From a virus: 23,538 bases of DNA. Below the pieces are notes generated by a model. The model was given only the letters and a program-made list of their open reading frames with translations, was not told where the DNA came from and ran no database searches. The translations under genes and the position numbers were made by a program. Where the stretch lies: IMG/VR virus record IMGVR_UViG_3300034018_001774, positions 1 through 23,538 of that record. One strand, written 5' to 3'. Below are positions 11,920-20,227 of this stretch, one piece after another; position 1 is the first letter of the stretch; each line of letters opens with the position of its first letter.

Positions 11920-13445
11920 GACTTCATCCCCAGAACAACAATCTTGCCAACCGCCGCGAAATTCGTGGCGCCGCCAACAAAGGAAATGCGGGCGCCATCA
12001 AGCCAGCCAGAACCGGCATCTGTGTTCGCCGTGAAAATGGATCGCGAATGCGCCGGGGTGTTTGATGTGTGGCGCGTCTTACTATCAATCACGATGCGTT
12101 CAGTATTTGCCGCTTGCATCAGATTTATTTCAGCGAACATCGGCTCCCCATTCATGCCAGCCTGCGCCAACAAGGAATATGAGCCAGCGCCCGCTTGATT
12201 TCCAACTGCTGTGCCGTTCCACCAAGAATCGCCCGTATTGTAATCCGTGGCGCCCGCCAGAAATGTGCCGTTTCGCCGAACGCGCAGAAACAAGTCATTG
12301 TTGGTTGCGGCGCCTGGCTTCAGGCCAAGAATAAAGATTTTGTAAAACAGATACGCGCCGCCGGTCCAAGTCAGATCAATCTGCGAAACCGCCGTGATAT
12401 TCGCGCTGGCAAGCTGAACCCACTGATCAGAAACGCCAATAACCGTCCGCGCCGCCGCGGCATCCGCAGCCGCAACCAGCGCAGCGCCGGTCGCGCTAGC
12501 AGACATCGGCAAGCCCGCCGCGCGCGTAAAGCTTTCAATCACCCAATTACCCGAACCGAGCGACCGCGCCACCGCAGTATCGCCCGCCGCCGTGGTGATG
12601 TTCGCAAGGCCCGGCGTTTGAAGGCTGGTCGCGTTATAGGTAATGGTCAGCACCGCCGCGAAAGTCAGAAAGCGCCGCACACCAGCCGGGGCCGTACCAA
12701 GGCTGGTGATGGTTGTGGTGCCGGTTACCCGCACATTCGGCGAAGTGGCAGAACCAATATCCGTGGTGGCGGCGCTGGCAATATCCACCGGCGCTGCACT
12801 CAATACATCAGCGGCGGCAGCGCCGTTCAAGGCGGCCTGTAACGCCGCACCAATCGCGGTGCTGCCCAACAAAGCCGCCTGCCAAGCGCCAGAAACGCGC
12901 AGGATCATTGCCGCTTGGCCCGCCTGCAATACTAGCGTGGATGCGCCGTTCACTTGTTCGGCGCCGTTCGGATCAATGGTAAGCGCAGCCGTGCCCCTAT
13001 TCATCACCAGCCAACCCGCGCCATTAGGTACGGTTGCCACGGCGGGCAGATTGAGCGTGGCCGCACTGGAACCAGTGAACACCACCGTATTGCCCAAATC
13101 TGCCAGCGCCAGCGTTGCCGTGCCGGAAATGGCCACCACTTCCCGCGCGGCGGGTTCAAACACCGCAAAGACATCCTTGGTGCCGGCGGGCAGCGTCACC
13201 AGCGAACCGGCGTTTGAGGACGCCAGCACGGTCGCCCGCGTCAGGCTGCCAGGCGTGCCGCCATCAAAATCGCCGTAGCCAATCTCGAAACCCGTGGACC
13301 ATGAAATGCAATACATGATGCGCCGGGCGGATGCGCCAAAGGCGGCGTTGAAGCTGCGCGCATTGGTCGCCGCCGCGTTCAGCACCAGCGTGCCGGTGCC
13401 TGCGGTGTCCGTGGATTGTTTGGCCCTGAAAGCCGGAATTGGCAT
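11916..13445 (-). CDS. Tail fibre protein
   Basis: The product has 509 residues. The N-terminus (ARRIMYCISWSTGFEIGYGDFDGGTPGSLTRATVL in part) is a typical fibre head-domain pattern in which each virion-proximal unit holds the sequence GYGxxDGGTPxSLxR. A beta-rich, Ala/Thr-rich shaft with little charge follows (TLALADLGNTVVFTGSSAAT, ASAATTDIGSATSPNVRVTG). The C-terminal domain (about 355-509; LTWTGGAYLFYKIFILGLKP, FLRVRRNGTF, SFVGGATNFAAVGKIVVLGM) is a compact beta unit likely to form the trimeric tip that touches the cell. AAGGAG lies 10 nt before ATG 13445. It follows the tape measure gene directly. Receptor specificity cannot be read from sequence. Confidence 0.75.
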   Translation of the reverse strand: MPIPAFRAKQSTDTAGTGTLVLNAAATNARSFNAAFGASARRIMYCISWSTGFEIGYGDFDGGTPGSLTRATVLASSNAGSLVTLPAGTKDVFAVFEPAAREVVAISGTATLALADLGNTVVFTGSSAATLNLPAVATVPNGAGWLVMNRGTAALTIDPNGAEQVNGASTLVLQAGQAAMILRVSGAWQAALLGSTAIGAALQAALNGAAAADVLSAAPVDIASAATTDIGSATSPNVRVTGTTTITSLGTAPAGVRRFLTFAAVLTITYNATSLQTPGLANITTAAGDTAVARSLGSGNWVIESFTRAAGLPMSASATGAALVAAADAAAARTVIGVSDQWVQLASANITAVSQIDLTWTGGAYLFYKIFILGLKPGAATNNDLFLRVRRNGTFLAGATDYNTGDSWWNGTAVGNQAGAGSYSLLAQAGMNGEPMFAEINLMQAANTERIVIDSKTRHTSNTPAHSRSIFTANTDAGSGWLDGARISFVGGATNFAAVGKIVVLGMKS

Positions 13446-13459
13446 GGTGCGATTTCTCC

Positions 13460-16400
13460 TTAGACGCTGGCGCGGGCCAGCAAGGCTTCATTCTGTGCGA
13501 TCGAGCGGCGCAATTCCGTCAGTAGGTTGCGCAGCAATTCTATCTGCATGTTGCCGGTGCTGATGACGGCCAATTCTAGCCGGTCAGAACCCGCGACCTG
13601 GGCTTCCAACAGCGCGCCAAGGTTGGCCGGGTCACTGCCCGGCGCGGCGGTGCGCAGCGTGCGGGCAACGTCCGCCACCAGTTCCGCAAAGGAACCGGAC
13701 ACGCCCAAAAATTCCTTGGCGACGGGCAGCGCAATTTGCGCCACGCGTGAGAATTCCGCCAATTCTTCCGGCGTGGCACCATCCAGCAAGGGCCGCTGCG
13801 CCGCCGATAGGCTGGACAGCGCCGCGCCATAGCGCGCTTCAAGCGGCAGGCCACCCAAATCGCCAAGCGTCAGGCTTTCCAGCAAGCCTTGCGTTATGCC
13901 GCGCATCTGCTGATCATATTGGCGCATCACCGCCAGGCGTTCATCGGCAATGGTCTGTTCCAGCGCCACCACGCGGCGGCGGTATTCATCGCCGGTTTCT
14001 TCCAGGCCGTATTGGAAAAGCTGATCGCGGAAGGCGCGCAATTCCGCTTCCGCCCGCAGATCAAATTGTGTCAGGCCCGCGCCACGATTATCGCCACCCA
14101 GCGCCATGCGGCGGGCGGCAATGGTGCGGTCAATGATGTCCAAGTCCCGCGCGCGGTCGGCTTCAAGCTTGGCCACACGTTCGGCGCGTTGGGTTTGCAA
14201 GTCTGTCTCGGCCAGGCCTAAATCCTTGGCCCGGGTGATAGCGTCGTCATAGGTCTTCGTGAGCGCTTCCATGGCGTCTTTGAAAGCGCTGGTTTTTTCC
14301 ACCGCCTTGCCCAGCGGCTCGAAAATCTGCACCACGAAATCAGCCGCCGAAAGAGCTTCCTCAAGCCCCGCACCGCGCCCGGCCAAAGTGCCGAAGGCGC
14401 GCATCTGGTTGGCGTTTTCGCTGCGAAGCTGGCCAACCAATGCGGTCAAGGACAACTCACGCGGCGAACCGGAAGCCTGGCCAAAGCCAACCGCCGCTTG
14501 CCCTGGCCCGGCGAAGGTCAGGCCGCGCGCGCTGGTTTGCGCGTTGATGGCGTTAAGCTGCTCCTGCACCGCCGCCGTAGCGCCGCCCTGGTCCCAACGC
14601 TTACCGCGCGCGCCGGTGATTGTAAGCTGGCCATTGGCATCCACACCAAGGAACACGTCGCCACCCGCGCGGGATGCGTTGCCTCTGGTGGTGGGGCCGA
14701 ATAGGCCGCCGATGGTGCCGCCGATAGCGCCGCCAACCATGGCGCCAACAGGGCCGCCAATCAGAAAACCGCCAACAGTGCCGATGCCCGCGCCAATAGC
14801 GCTACCCGCTGTGGGGTTTGCCGTGCCTCGAATGCCGCCAGAAATACTACCGCCCAACATACCAAGACCAAAGCCTGCGGCTCCAGCGCCGAGCGTTTGT
14901 CCAACAGTTACCCCAGGCAAACCAACTGCGGCTGGTGTGGCAGGCCCCATCATACCACCCGGCATGGCGGCAAGCGCGCTATTGGTAGATGAGGCTAAGG
15001 CGGCCTGGCCGAAGATTGGCGTAGCTAAAAAGCTACCAAACCCAGCGCCAGCACCGCCGATGCCAAGCATTTCCATGAAGCCTCCACCACCGCCCATGCC
15101 ACCAACGCTGGGAATGAAAGAGGTGATAGAGCCGACGCTAAAGCCGCCATTCGCAGGCGCTCCGGTGCCGGCCGCCGCTGTCCCACCGAACCCAAACGCG
15201 CCCATGATTGGCGTCACAACATTGGAAACAATTGGCGTCACGATTGGCCGGATGACAGCCTCCGCCGCGATGCGCGCAAACGTCCGGCGCACCATTTGCA
15301 GCATACTCTCCATGAGCCCCGCAAACCCGCGTCCGGTGTTGCTCCAAAGATCGGCAAAGCGGTCCGCCGAATAGCGCACGATTTCATCCGTGGTGCGCTG
15401 GTTCAGACGCTCGCGTTCCTGCAAGGCGCGTTCTTCGGCGCGCAAAGCCTCTTGCCGCGCCCGTTCCTCTTCGCGCTCGGCTCTGGCCCGCTCGCGTTGC
15501 TCTTCACGCTCCGCTTCACGCTGTAGGCGCAATGCTTCACGCTCTGCATCGCGGTTGCCGCGCTCACGCTCTGGCGCCGGTGGCATGTTGGCCTCTTCGG
15601 GCATCACCACGCCAGCGTTGCGGACCCGCTGTAACGCATCCAGCAATTCACCAATTCGGGCGCTTTGGCGCGAGCTATCCACCTCAAGTTCTGCAATGCG
15701 CTGCCGCAGAGGGAAAAGTGTTGCCTCGTCCTGGCGCTGAAACTCATTGACGCGAGAACCAGTCCTGGCGCGGATAGCTTCGTCGCGGCGGGCAATTCTT
15801 TCCTCTGCCTGCTGCAACTCTCGCTGCGTCATTGTCAATTCCAGCGCGTTGCCTTCATTGCGCTGGATTGTAATATCCAGCAAGCGCTGGGCATTCGACG
15901 CCAATTCCGCCGATTGCCGGTTAGCCGCCGCCGCTGAGCGTTCCGCCGCCGTCAGAAATAAGTCGTTGATTTCCTGAATGACCGTTTTGACTTCCTCGGC
16001 CACACTCTTCATGCCTGCAAAGTTTCGCTCAATCCGCTGCGCTTCCTTTTCGGCGCTTTCCCCTGCCAAAAGAAACTGCGAAGCCAAAAGTCCAACCGTC
16101 ACCACCGCGCCCGCAATGGCGCCGCCGGTTCCAAAAATACCCGCAAATTGCGCAAACTGGACACCGAACGCGGTCAATGCGTTCTGCCCCATGCTTACTT
16201 GCGTGGCGAAATCCTGAATTTGAAAACCAGCCTGCCCCATCGCCTGCCCGAAACGGCCAGAGGATCGCGTGGCGTTGTCGTTGGCGGCGGCAAAATTGTT
16301 CTGCTGATTGGTCGCACCGAGCAAGATTTGGTTGCGGCGTTCTTCCACCGCAATCTGCTGGCCAACCTTGGCAATATAGGTATCGCGCGCGGTATTAGCA

Positions 16401-16708
16401 CGGGCGATTAGTTCATTGGCGCGCTGCTGTGTAGTCTGACCACGCTCAACGGCGAGATTTACCCGTTCAATCTGCCGCGCCATTGTCTCATCAGCGCGCG
16501 CCTTGGCCTGCGCCATTCGCGCCCCGGAATCAAGCCGCGCTTCAAGCGCCTCAAAGCTTTGCGACACGCGGCGAGCGCGCGTTTCCACAGTTTCGGACGA
16601 CTGCCCAAGCTTCTCCATTGCCTGCGCCGCCGCATTGGCGCCCTGGCTCATCTGGTCGTTGAATCGGGCGGTGTATTCGGCAGTCGTAAGCTGCGCTACC
16701 TGTGCCAT
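13460..16708 (-). CDS. Tail tape measure protein
   Basis: The product has 1082 residues and is the largest gene in the window, as expected of the protein that sets tail length. Residues about 1-155 are helical and coiled (TARFNDQMSQGANAAAQAME, LNVAVERGQTT-like). Residues 160-215 hold GFQIQDFATQVSMGQNALTA and the hydrophobic FGTGGAIAGAVVTVGLLASQ. About 380-445 is an extreme Glu/Arg-rich coil (EREALRLQREAEREEQRERA). About 450-520 contains ADRFADLWSNTGRGFAGLME and further hydrophobic helices. About 520-720 is Gly/Ala-rich with hydrophobic patches (GPVGAMVGGAIGGTIGGLFG). The remainder is again helical. GGAGG stands 8 nt before ATG 16708. At roughly 0.15 nm per residue a tail of about 160 nm would be predicted, using the general rule for tape measures. 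Confidence 0.92.
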   Translation of the reverse strand: MAQVAQLTTAEYTARFNDQMSQGANAAAQAMEKLGQSSETVETRARRVSQSFEALEARLDSGARMAQAKARADETMARQIERVNLAVERGQTTQQRANELIARANTARDTYIAKVGQQIAVEERRNQILLGATNQQNNFAAANDNATRSSGRFGQAMGQAGFQIQDFATQVSMGQNALTAFGVQFAQFAGIFGTGGAIAGAVVTVGLLASQFLLAGESAEKEAQRIERNFAGMKSVAEEVKTVIQEINDLFLTAAERSAAAANRQSAELASNAQRLLDITIQRNEGNALELTMTQRELQQAEERIARRDEAIRARTGSRVNEFQRQDEATLFPLRQRIAELEVDSSRQSARIGELLDALQRVRNAGVVMPEEANMPPAPERERGNRDAEREALRLQREAEREEQRERARAEREEERARQEALRAEERALQERERLNQRTTDEIVRYSADRFADLWSNTGRGFAGLMESMLQMVRRTFARIAAEAVIRPIVTPIVSNVVTPIMGAFGFGGTAAAGTGAPANGGFSVGSITSFIPSVGGMGGGGGFMEMLGIGGAGAGFGSFLATPIFGQAALASSTNSALAAMPGGMMGPATPAAVGLPGVTVGQTLGAGAAGFGLGMLGGSISGGIRGTANPTAGSAIGAGIGTVGGFLIGGPVGAMVGGAIGGTIGGLFGPTTRGNASRAGGDVFLGVDANGQLTITGARGKRWDQGGATAAVQEQLNAINAQTSARGLTFAGPGQAAVGFGQASGSPRELSLTALVGQLRSENANQMRAFGTLAGRGAGLEEALSAADFVVQIFEPLGKAVEKTSAFKDAMEALTKTYDDAITRAKDLGLAETDLQTQRAERVAKLEADRARDLDIIDRTIAARRMALGGDNRGAGLTQFDLRAEAELRAFRDQLFQYGLEETGDEYRRRVVALEQTIADERLAVMRQYDQQMRGITQGLLESLTLGDLGGLPLEARYGAALSSLSAAQRPLLDGATPEELAEFSRVAQIALPVAKEFLGVSGSFAELVADVARTLRTAAPGSDPANLGALLEAQVAGSDRLELAVISTGNMQIELLRNLLTELRRSIAQNEALLARASV

Positions 16709-16720
16709 GCTCGCCGCCTC

Positions 16721-17359
16721 CTACGCATCACGCCAGCGGAGTATCACCGCCGGGTAAGTCATCATCTCGCCGGGATTGGACATGCGCGCCCGCCGAAAGC
16801 GCCGCCGCGACACTACGCCGCCGCGCATTCTGTATGGCGCGGGCGCCGGCCCGCCTGGCAGTTCAAGGAAATCATGAGACACCATCAAGCCTGGAAACCG
16901 CCTGCGCAGCGCATCAGCACAAAGCCGCGTGGTGCTGCGCTGCAAGCCGCCGGTCATTTCCAGCTTCCGGTGATAAGGCTGAGTGTTCACGATATACACT
17001 TCAGACCCCGCCGGAATATCGCGGAAATCTGCATTCCACGCGCGGCCATCCACTAAGACAAACCAGCTTTTGCGATAGCGGCCCGTCCTGAACGGCGAGC
17101 GCGCGATGCAAAAGCCAAGCGCAAAAGCAACCGCTTCAGCCAAGCCGTTGAAGCGATAAACGATGGTGCCTTGCGGCTTGACAGTCTCCGGCGCCGCGCC
17201 TTCGCGCCCATCGACGAAAATCGTGTAATCCAATGGCGCGCGGCGCGCATTCTGCAACCGTGCAACATCCGCCCGCGCATAACTGGCAAGCGCCGCCGAT
17301 TGCGCCTGCGGGGTTAGGTGTTGGCTCACAAAAAGCTTGACGGAACGGGAGAAACTCAT
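16721..17359 (-). CDS. Tail-module protein of unknown function, 212 residues
   Basis: The product lies between the tail chaperones and the tape measure. Its ATG overlaps the stop of the frameshifted chaperone frame (ATGA), which indicates coupled translation. It begins SFSRSVKLFVSQHLTPQAQS and has a basic, mixed alpha/beta middle (ALDYTIFVDGREG-like, YRKSWFVLVDGRAWNADF, SEVYIVNTQPYHRKLEM). The C-terminus is strongly basic (RMRGGVVSRRRFRRARMSN). Its SPFRTGRYRKSW segment loosely recalls phage minor tail proteins of the gp10 type, but I cannot assign a family. The basic tail may bind DNA or RNA or another tail protein. Confidence 0.65.
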   Translation of the reverse strand: MSFSRSVKLFVSQHLTPQAQSAALASYARADVARLQNARRAPLDYTIFVDGREGAAPETVKPQGTIVYRFNGLAEAVAFALGFCIARSPFRTGRYRKSWFVLVDGRAWNADFRDIPAGSEVYIVNTQPYHRKLEMTGGLQRSTTRLCADALRRRFPGLMVSHDFLELPGGPAPAPYRMRGGVVSRRRFRRARMSNPGEMMTYPAVILRWRDA

Positions 17360-18113
17360 TGCGAAGCCTTCACCCGGTCCGAATGCGCGGCGAAAAACTC
17401 ACCGTCAATCGCGCGTAAGCCGTCAAGCAGTAATTCGCGGTCGGCGCCATAAATGCCGCGATGATCGGCCCATGCCAGCGCGGCGCGAAATGGCGTCTCG
17501 CTCGGCATCATTGGCCCCATGCCGCCCGCAATCCAGGGGCGCTCACTCGAAAGCCCCTGCCATGCGGTCCAAAGCCAAAGCAGATCAGGGCCAAGCGCGG
17601 GGGGCTTTGCTTCATCATCGCCAAGCGCTTCGATTATTCCTGCGGCGCGGCTCCACCGGAATTGATGGGCCGCGAATTGCCGAAGTTTCCCAAGGCTTCC
17701 TCACGGTCCGCCGCGCGCCGGTCAGTCGCAATCGCCACCGCTTCACGGGCCAAATCCAGCAATGGCCGGAAGCGCTCAGTCAGCGCCATTTCCCGATATT
17801 CCTTGATGGAAACCGGGCCATGCTCGCCTTCAAGGTTCCGCACCCCAAGCACTAGGCGCGTAAGGATCAATTCATCCTCGGCAATCTGAACCGTTGACGG
17901 CGGCAGATCGGAAATGCCTTGCCGGGATTTCAGGCGGCCATCTTCGCGGGCCTTGCGGACCAATTCACGGTAAGCGACCGAAAGCGCATCAAGGAATGAC
18001 GCATCGCGGGCCTTCACCAGCAATTCCATGTCAAGGTTTTTGGGGTCGGGATTTACCCAAACGCCATCGGTGAGCGCAACGGTATCGCGCTCGAACATGC
18101 TAAGCTTTGTCAT
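17356..18113 (-). CDS. Tail assembly chaperone GT, -1 frameshift product (joins at 17685)
   Basis: The second frame, ending at TGA 17356-17358, encodes 109 residues and has no ATG, GTG or TTG near its beginning; its first ATG lies well inside conserved-looking sequence (WIAGGMGPMMPSETPFRAAL). It is open in the -1 frame exactly from the heptamer G-GGA-AAC in the upstream gene (17691-17685). Slippage there would give a 252-residue fusion: residues 1-143 of the G protein followed by LRQFAAHQFRWSRAAGIIEA, then LWLWTAWQGLSSERPWIAGG and RGIYGADRELLLDGLRAIDG. In lambda the corresponding GT protein links the tape measure to the tail tube protein during assembly. Position between tail tube and tape measure agrees. 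Confidence 0.75.
17634..18113 (-). CDS. Tail assembly chaperone G (unshifted product)
   Basis: The product has 159 residues. It is helical and acidic to neutral: FLDALSVAYRELVRKAREDG, VQIAEDELILTRLVLGVRNL, EYREMALTERFRPLLDLARE. It starts with FERDTVALTDGVWVNPDPKN, a pattern of small tail-assembly proteins. ATG 18113 has AGAGG 6 nt upstream. It lies between tail tube and tape measure, where siphophages keep their G/GT pair. Near its end (codons 141-143, TTG GGA AAC) it carries the slippery heptamer; normal termination is at TAA 17634. In lambda, G and GT coat the tape measure before tube polymerisation (known for lambda, inferred here). Confidence 0.75.
   Translation of the reverse strand: MTKLSMFERDTVALTDGVWVNPDPKNLDMELLVKARDASFLDALSVAYRELVRKAREDGRLKSRQGISDLPPSTVQIAEDELILTRLVLGVRNLEGEHGPVSIKEYREMALTERFRPLLDLAREAVAIATDRRAADREEALGNFGNSRPINSGGAAPQE
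17646..17691 (-). other. Programmed -1 frameshift site (slippery heptamer plus stem)
   Basis: On the minus strand, G-GGA-AAC at 17691-17685 is in the zero frame (GGA is codon 142) and fits X-XXY-YYZ; lambda uses G-GGA-AAG in the same gene pair. Ten nt further a 6-bp stem CGCGGC/GCCGCG (17674-17669 with 17651-17646) could pause the ribosome. The -1 frame is open from here to 17356. Confidence 0.72.
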
Positions 18114-18148
18114 TGAAACCTCTGCGGGGTGGCGGGTGGCGGGAAGGT

Positions 18149-18220
18149 GGGGCTACCGGCGACCCGCCGTGCCGGTAGCCCCATGCTCCGCGCGGGAGCA
18201 TCGCGGCAATTACGCCGCGA
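18149..18220. repeat. Three consecutive perfect hairpins after the tail tube gene
   Basis: Between the tail tube stop (18226) and the G start (18113) lie three perfect inverted repeats in a row. They are 18149-18160 with 18171-18182 (12 bp, GGGGCTACCGGC), 18183-18189 with 18195-18201 (7 bp, ATGCTCC), and 18201-18207 with 18214-18220 (7 bp, TCGCGGC). No U-run follows on either strand. Such structure after the gene needed in most copies could protect the upstream RNA end, or reduce read-through to the chaperones. Confidence 0.6.
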
Positions 18221-18225
18221 TTTCG

Positions 18226-19428
18226 TTAGGCGGCGAAACGATCAATCTGGATGGCAGGCAGTGCGAGATCATTGCCGCCTTCAATGTCGAAGCGCGCCAG
18301 AATGGCTTGGTTCGGACCGCCGACCTGAATGTTCGGGTTCATCAGATTAGCACCGGGAAGGGTGAAGATGTAGTTATTGCCCTGCGGGTCACGCTTACGC
18401 CACGCCACACGCGAGCGCGTTTCGTTCTTGAATAGCGCGTATTGCGTGAAGTCCTTGAAATAGAGTTCAATCTGCCCGGCGACTTGCACCTGGCCCCACC
18501 GCGCGCCCTGAGCGGCGGCGCTGCCCATGCCGTAATCCATGCCAGCGCCTTCGCGGGATACCGTGAGCGCCACAGAATTGACGGCGGCAGACAGCGCCGT
18601 GTCATCAATCTGCACGCCACCGAAGGCCGCGACGCTATCAAAGAAGCCGCCGGTCGGCGCCGCAGTTACCGTGCCGTTACCGGCGGCGGTAATCGCGCTC
18701 ACTTCATCGCGCGCCGCGATGTTTAGGCTACCCGTGAAGAATTGGCCCGTGCCGCCAGACAGCGACAGCGAGGACACCATGGCGCCCGCGTAGCGCAGCC
18801 AAAGCGCAGCGGCAAAACGGTTTTGCAAGTGGAAGCTTTTCACCAAGTCGCCATTGCGGAGCATCCCCGCGTTGCGGACAGACGCCGCCGTGCCCGCCGG
18901 GGTTTCCGTGCTGGCGATGGTCTTGCCGGCAAGGGTGAGGCTCTGGTTGTTTGTCTTGGTGGCGATACGATAAAAGCCGTTGTTGGCGCCGCTGCCAGCC
19001 GTAAAGCCGCGCAATTCAATCCACTGGCCTTCAAGCAAGTTCTGAAACTTGTTCGACGTGGTAGAGGAAAGCACGTTCGTGCCGGTGGTGACGGTAATGT
19101 CTGCCGCAACGCCCGCGATGGTTTGCGCCGCCGACCAATCACCGCCAAGCGCGCCCGCAAAGAAATCGTCGAACGTGCCATAAGACAGGTTGAAATTGAT
19201 AGCGCCGCTGGCCTGTTCGCTTTGCGTCACGGAAGGCGACACGCGGCGGGTGCCGGTGATTTCATTCGGGCGCGTGCGGGCCTTGCTGCCCGAGAGGCTT
19301 TCGCTGGTGATGCGGAGCGCGGTGAATGCGCTATTCGGCGCCGTTCCCCAGGTTGCTTCCGGCACATAGGAAAGCGTTGTTTCAGTCGTTTCAATACCGG
19401 CCTGATAGCCGGTGACAGAACCGCTCAT
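18226..19428 (-). CDS. Major tail (tube) protein
   Basis: The product has 400 residues. It starts AGIETTETTLSYVPEATWGT then APNSAFTALRITSESLSG, the signature beginning of phage tail tube proteins of the Phage_tube_2 type. It continues with many beta strands (GAINFNLSYGTFDDFFAGAL, QWIELRGFTAGSGANNGFYR, GQVQVAGQIELYFKDFTQYA). About residues 95-190 look like an added beta domain on the tube surface. The C-terminus (IFTLPGANLMNPNIQVGGPN, ARFDIEGGNDLALPAIQIDR) is typical for a tube fold. AAGGAA lies before ATG 19428. It is flanked by the tail terminator and tail chaperones, exactly the expected order. Confidence 0.87.
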   Translation of the reverse strand: MSGSVTGYQAGIETTETTLSYVPEATWGTAPNSAFTALRITSESLSGSKARTRPNEITGTRRVSPSVTQSEQASGAINFNLSYGTFDDFFAGALGGDWSAAQTIAGVAADITVTTGTNVLSSTTSNKFQNLLEGQWIELRGFTAGSGANNGFYRIATKTNNQSLTLAGKTIASTETPAGTAASVRNAGMLRNGDLVKSFHLQNRFAAALWLRYAGAMVSSLSLSGGTGQFFTGSLNIAARDEVSAITAAGNGTVTAAPTGGFFDSVAAFGGVQIDDTALSAAVNSVALTVSREGAGMDYGMGSAAAQGARWGQVQVAGQIELYFKDFTQYALFKNETRSRVAWRKRDPQGNNYIFTLPGANLMNPNIQVGGPNQAILARFDIEGGNDLALPAIQIDRFAA

Positions 19429-19477
19429 GCTCTAATTCCTTTTCAGGTTCTGCGGCTGGGCCGCGTTGAAGCCCGCG

Positions 19478-19870
19478 CTATGCAGGCCGGTCCGTGTAGG
19501 TCCATTCAACCGTGACGGTCAGAACCCACCACTTCCCGTCTTCGCTGGGGACGCCAGCGCCGATGGAGGCGCGGCGATAGACGGTGTACCCGACCACGCC
19601 GCGATAAATGTTCGCTATGTCTTTCGCCACTTGGCGCGCGGTAGCGCTGCCTGTGCCGAGCGGCACGATGACATGCACCATGAAGGTGCCGCGCTCTTCC
19701 CACGCGCCGTTGCCGAGTTCGATTGGCTCCAGCACATCGCCTTCAGCCTCAACCGAAAGCCAAGCCGCCAAGTCAGGCGCGGCGAATGCCTCATTCGGCC
19801 ACTCGATAGGATAGGGCAGCGCGGCGGCTACAAGGCGCGCTCTGGCGTCGTTCCAAGGTTCCGGGCTCAT
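19478..19870 (-). CDS. Tail terminator-like protein (DUF4128 type)
   Basis: The product has 130 residues: N-terminal helix (WNDARARLVAAALPYPIEWP), then strands (DLAAWLSVEAEGDVLEPIEL, ERGTFMVHVIVPLGTGSATA), a helix (RQVAKDIANIYRGVVGYTVY), and final strands (EDGKWWVLTVTVEWTYTD). This alpha/beta order and size match the DUF4128/gpU-type tail terminators, which cap the tail tube and join it to the head. ATG 19870 begins 3 bp after the previous stop. Its position just before the tail tube gene agrees. Confidence 0.78.
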   Translation of the reverse strand: MSPEPWNDARARLVAAALPYPIEWPNEAFAAPDLAAWLSVEAEGDVLEPIELGNGAWEERGTFMVHVIVPLGTGSATARQVAKDIANIYRGVVGYTVYRRASIGAGVPSEDGKWWVLTVTVEWTYTDRPA

Positions 19871-19873
19871 GTG

Positions 19874-20227
19874 TCACCCGCCCCGCACATGAAGGGCATA
19901 GGCGACCGCCGTAGAGGCAACCATGAGGGGGTTGCAGCCAAGCACAGCCCAATTCTTTCCATCAATCGCCACGAAATCGCCTTTGACCGGGGGCGCAAAG
20001 CCTGCCGATGCCAAGACCGGCGCGGCGTTGATTGTCATTTCAGCGTCGCCATTCATCACCCCGCCCGTGATTTCTTCCGGGCTGAAGCTGCGTAGCCATC
20101 CTGTCACGGCGATTTCCGTGAAGGTGGTTGTCATTGCTTGCCGGCGGCGCAGCGTGGCAGGGCGGCCAAAGCGCGCAATCAGACGCGGCACGGCTGAGGC
20201 GATGCTCACGCGCCCATCTTTCGCCAC
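19874..20227 (-). CDS. Head closure / neck protein
   Basis: The product has up to 117 residues and is beta-rich: an N-terminal helix (IASAVPRLIARFGRPATLRR), TFTEIAVTGWLRSFSPEEIT, then VKGDFVAIDGKNWAVLGCNP near the end. The KGDxVxIDGKxWxV pattern is common among small head-closure (gpFII-like) proteins. The start is uncertain: GTG 20227 overlaps the upstream gene by 22 nt, whereas GTG 20209 overlaps by 4 nt (GTGA) like its neighbours and would give 111 residues. Location between the connector and tail terminator supports a neck role. Confidence 0.65.
   Translation of the reverse strand: MAKDGRVSIASAVPRLIARFGRPATLRRRQAMTTTFTEIAVTGWLRSFSPEEITGGVMNGDAEMTINAAPVLASAGFAPPVKGDFVAIDGKNWAVLGCNPLMVASTAVAYALHVRGG

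Noticed and set aside
7566-13445. A diversity-generating retroelement acting on the fibre or tip gene
   Set aside because: No reverse transcriptase frame and no template/variable repeat pair seen in the window.
14259-15374. Long plus-strand open frame (371 codons) rich in Pro and Ala
   Set aside because: It is antisense to the Gly/Ala-rich part of the tape measure gene; low-complexity composition, no ribosome binding site and no domain.
18149-18220. Intrinsic terminator
   Set aside because: The hairpins are strong but no U-run follows on the minus strand, and essential tail genes lie downstream.
18742-19515. Plus-strand open frame of 257 codons
   Set aside because: Antisense shadow of the tail tube gene; Arg/Gly/Ala-rich without domain.
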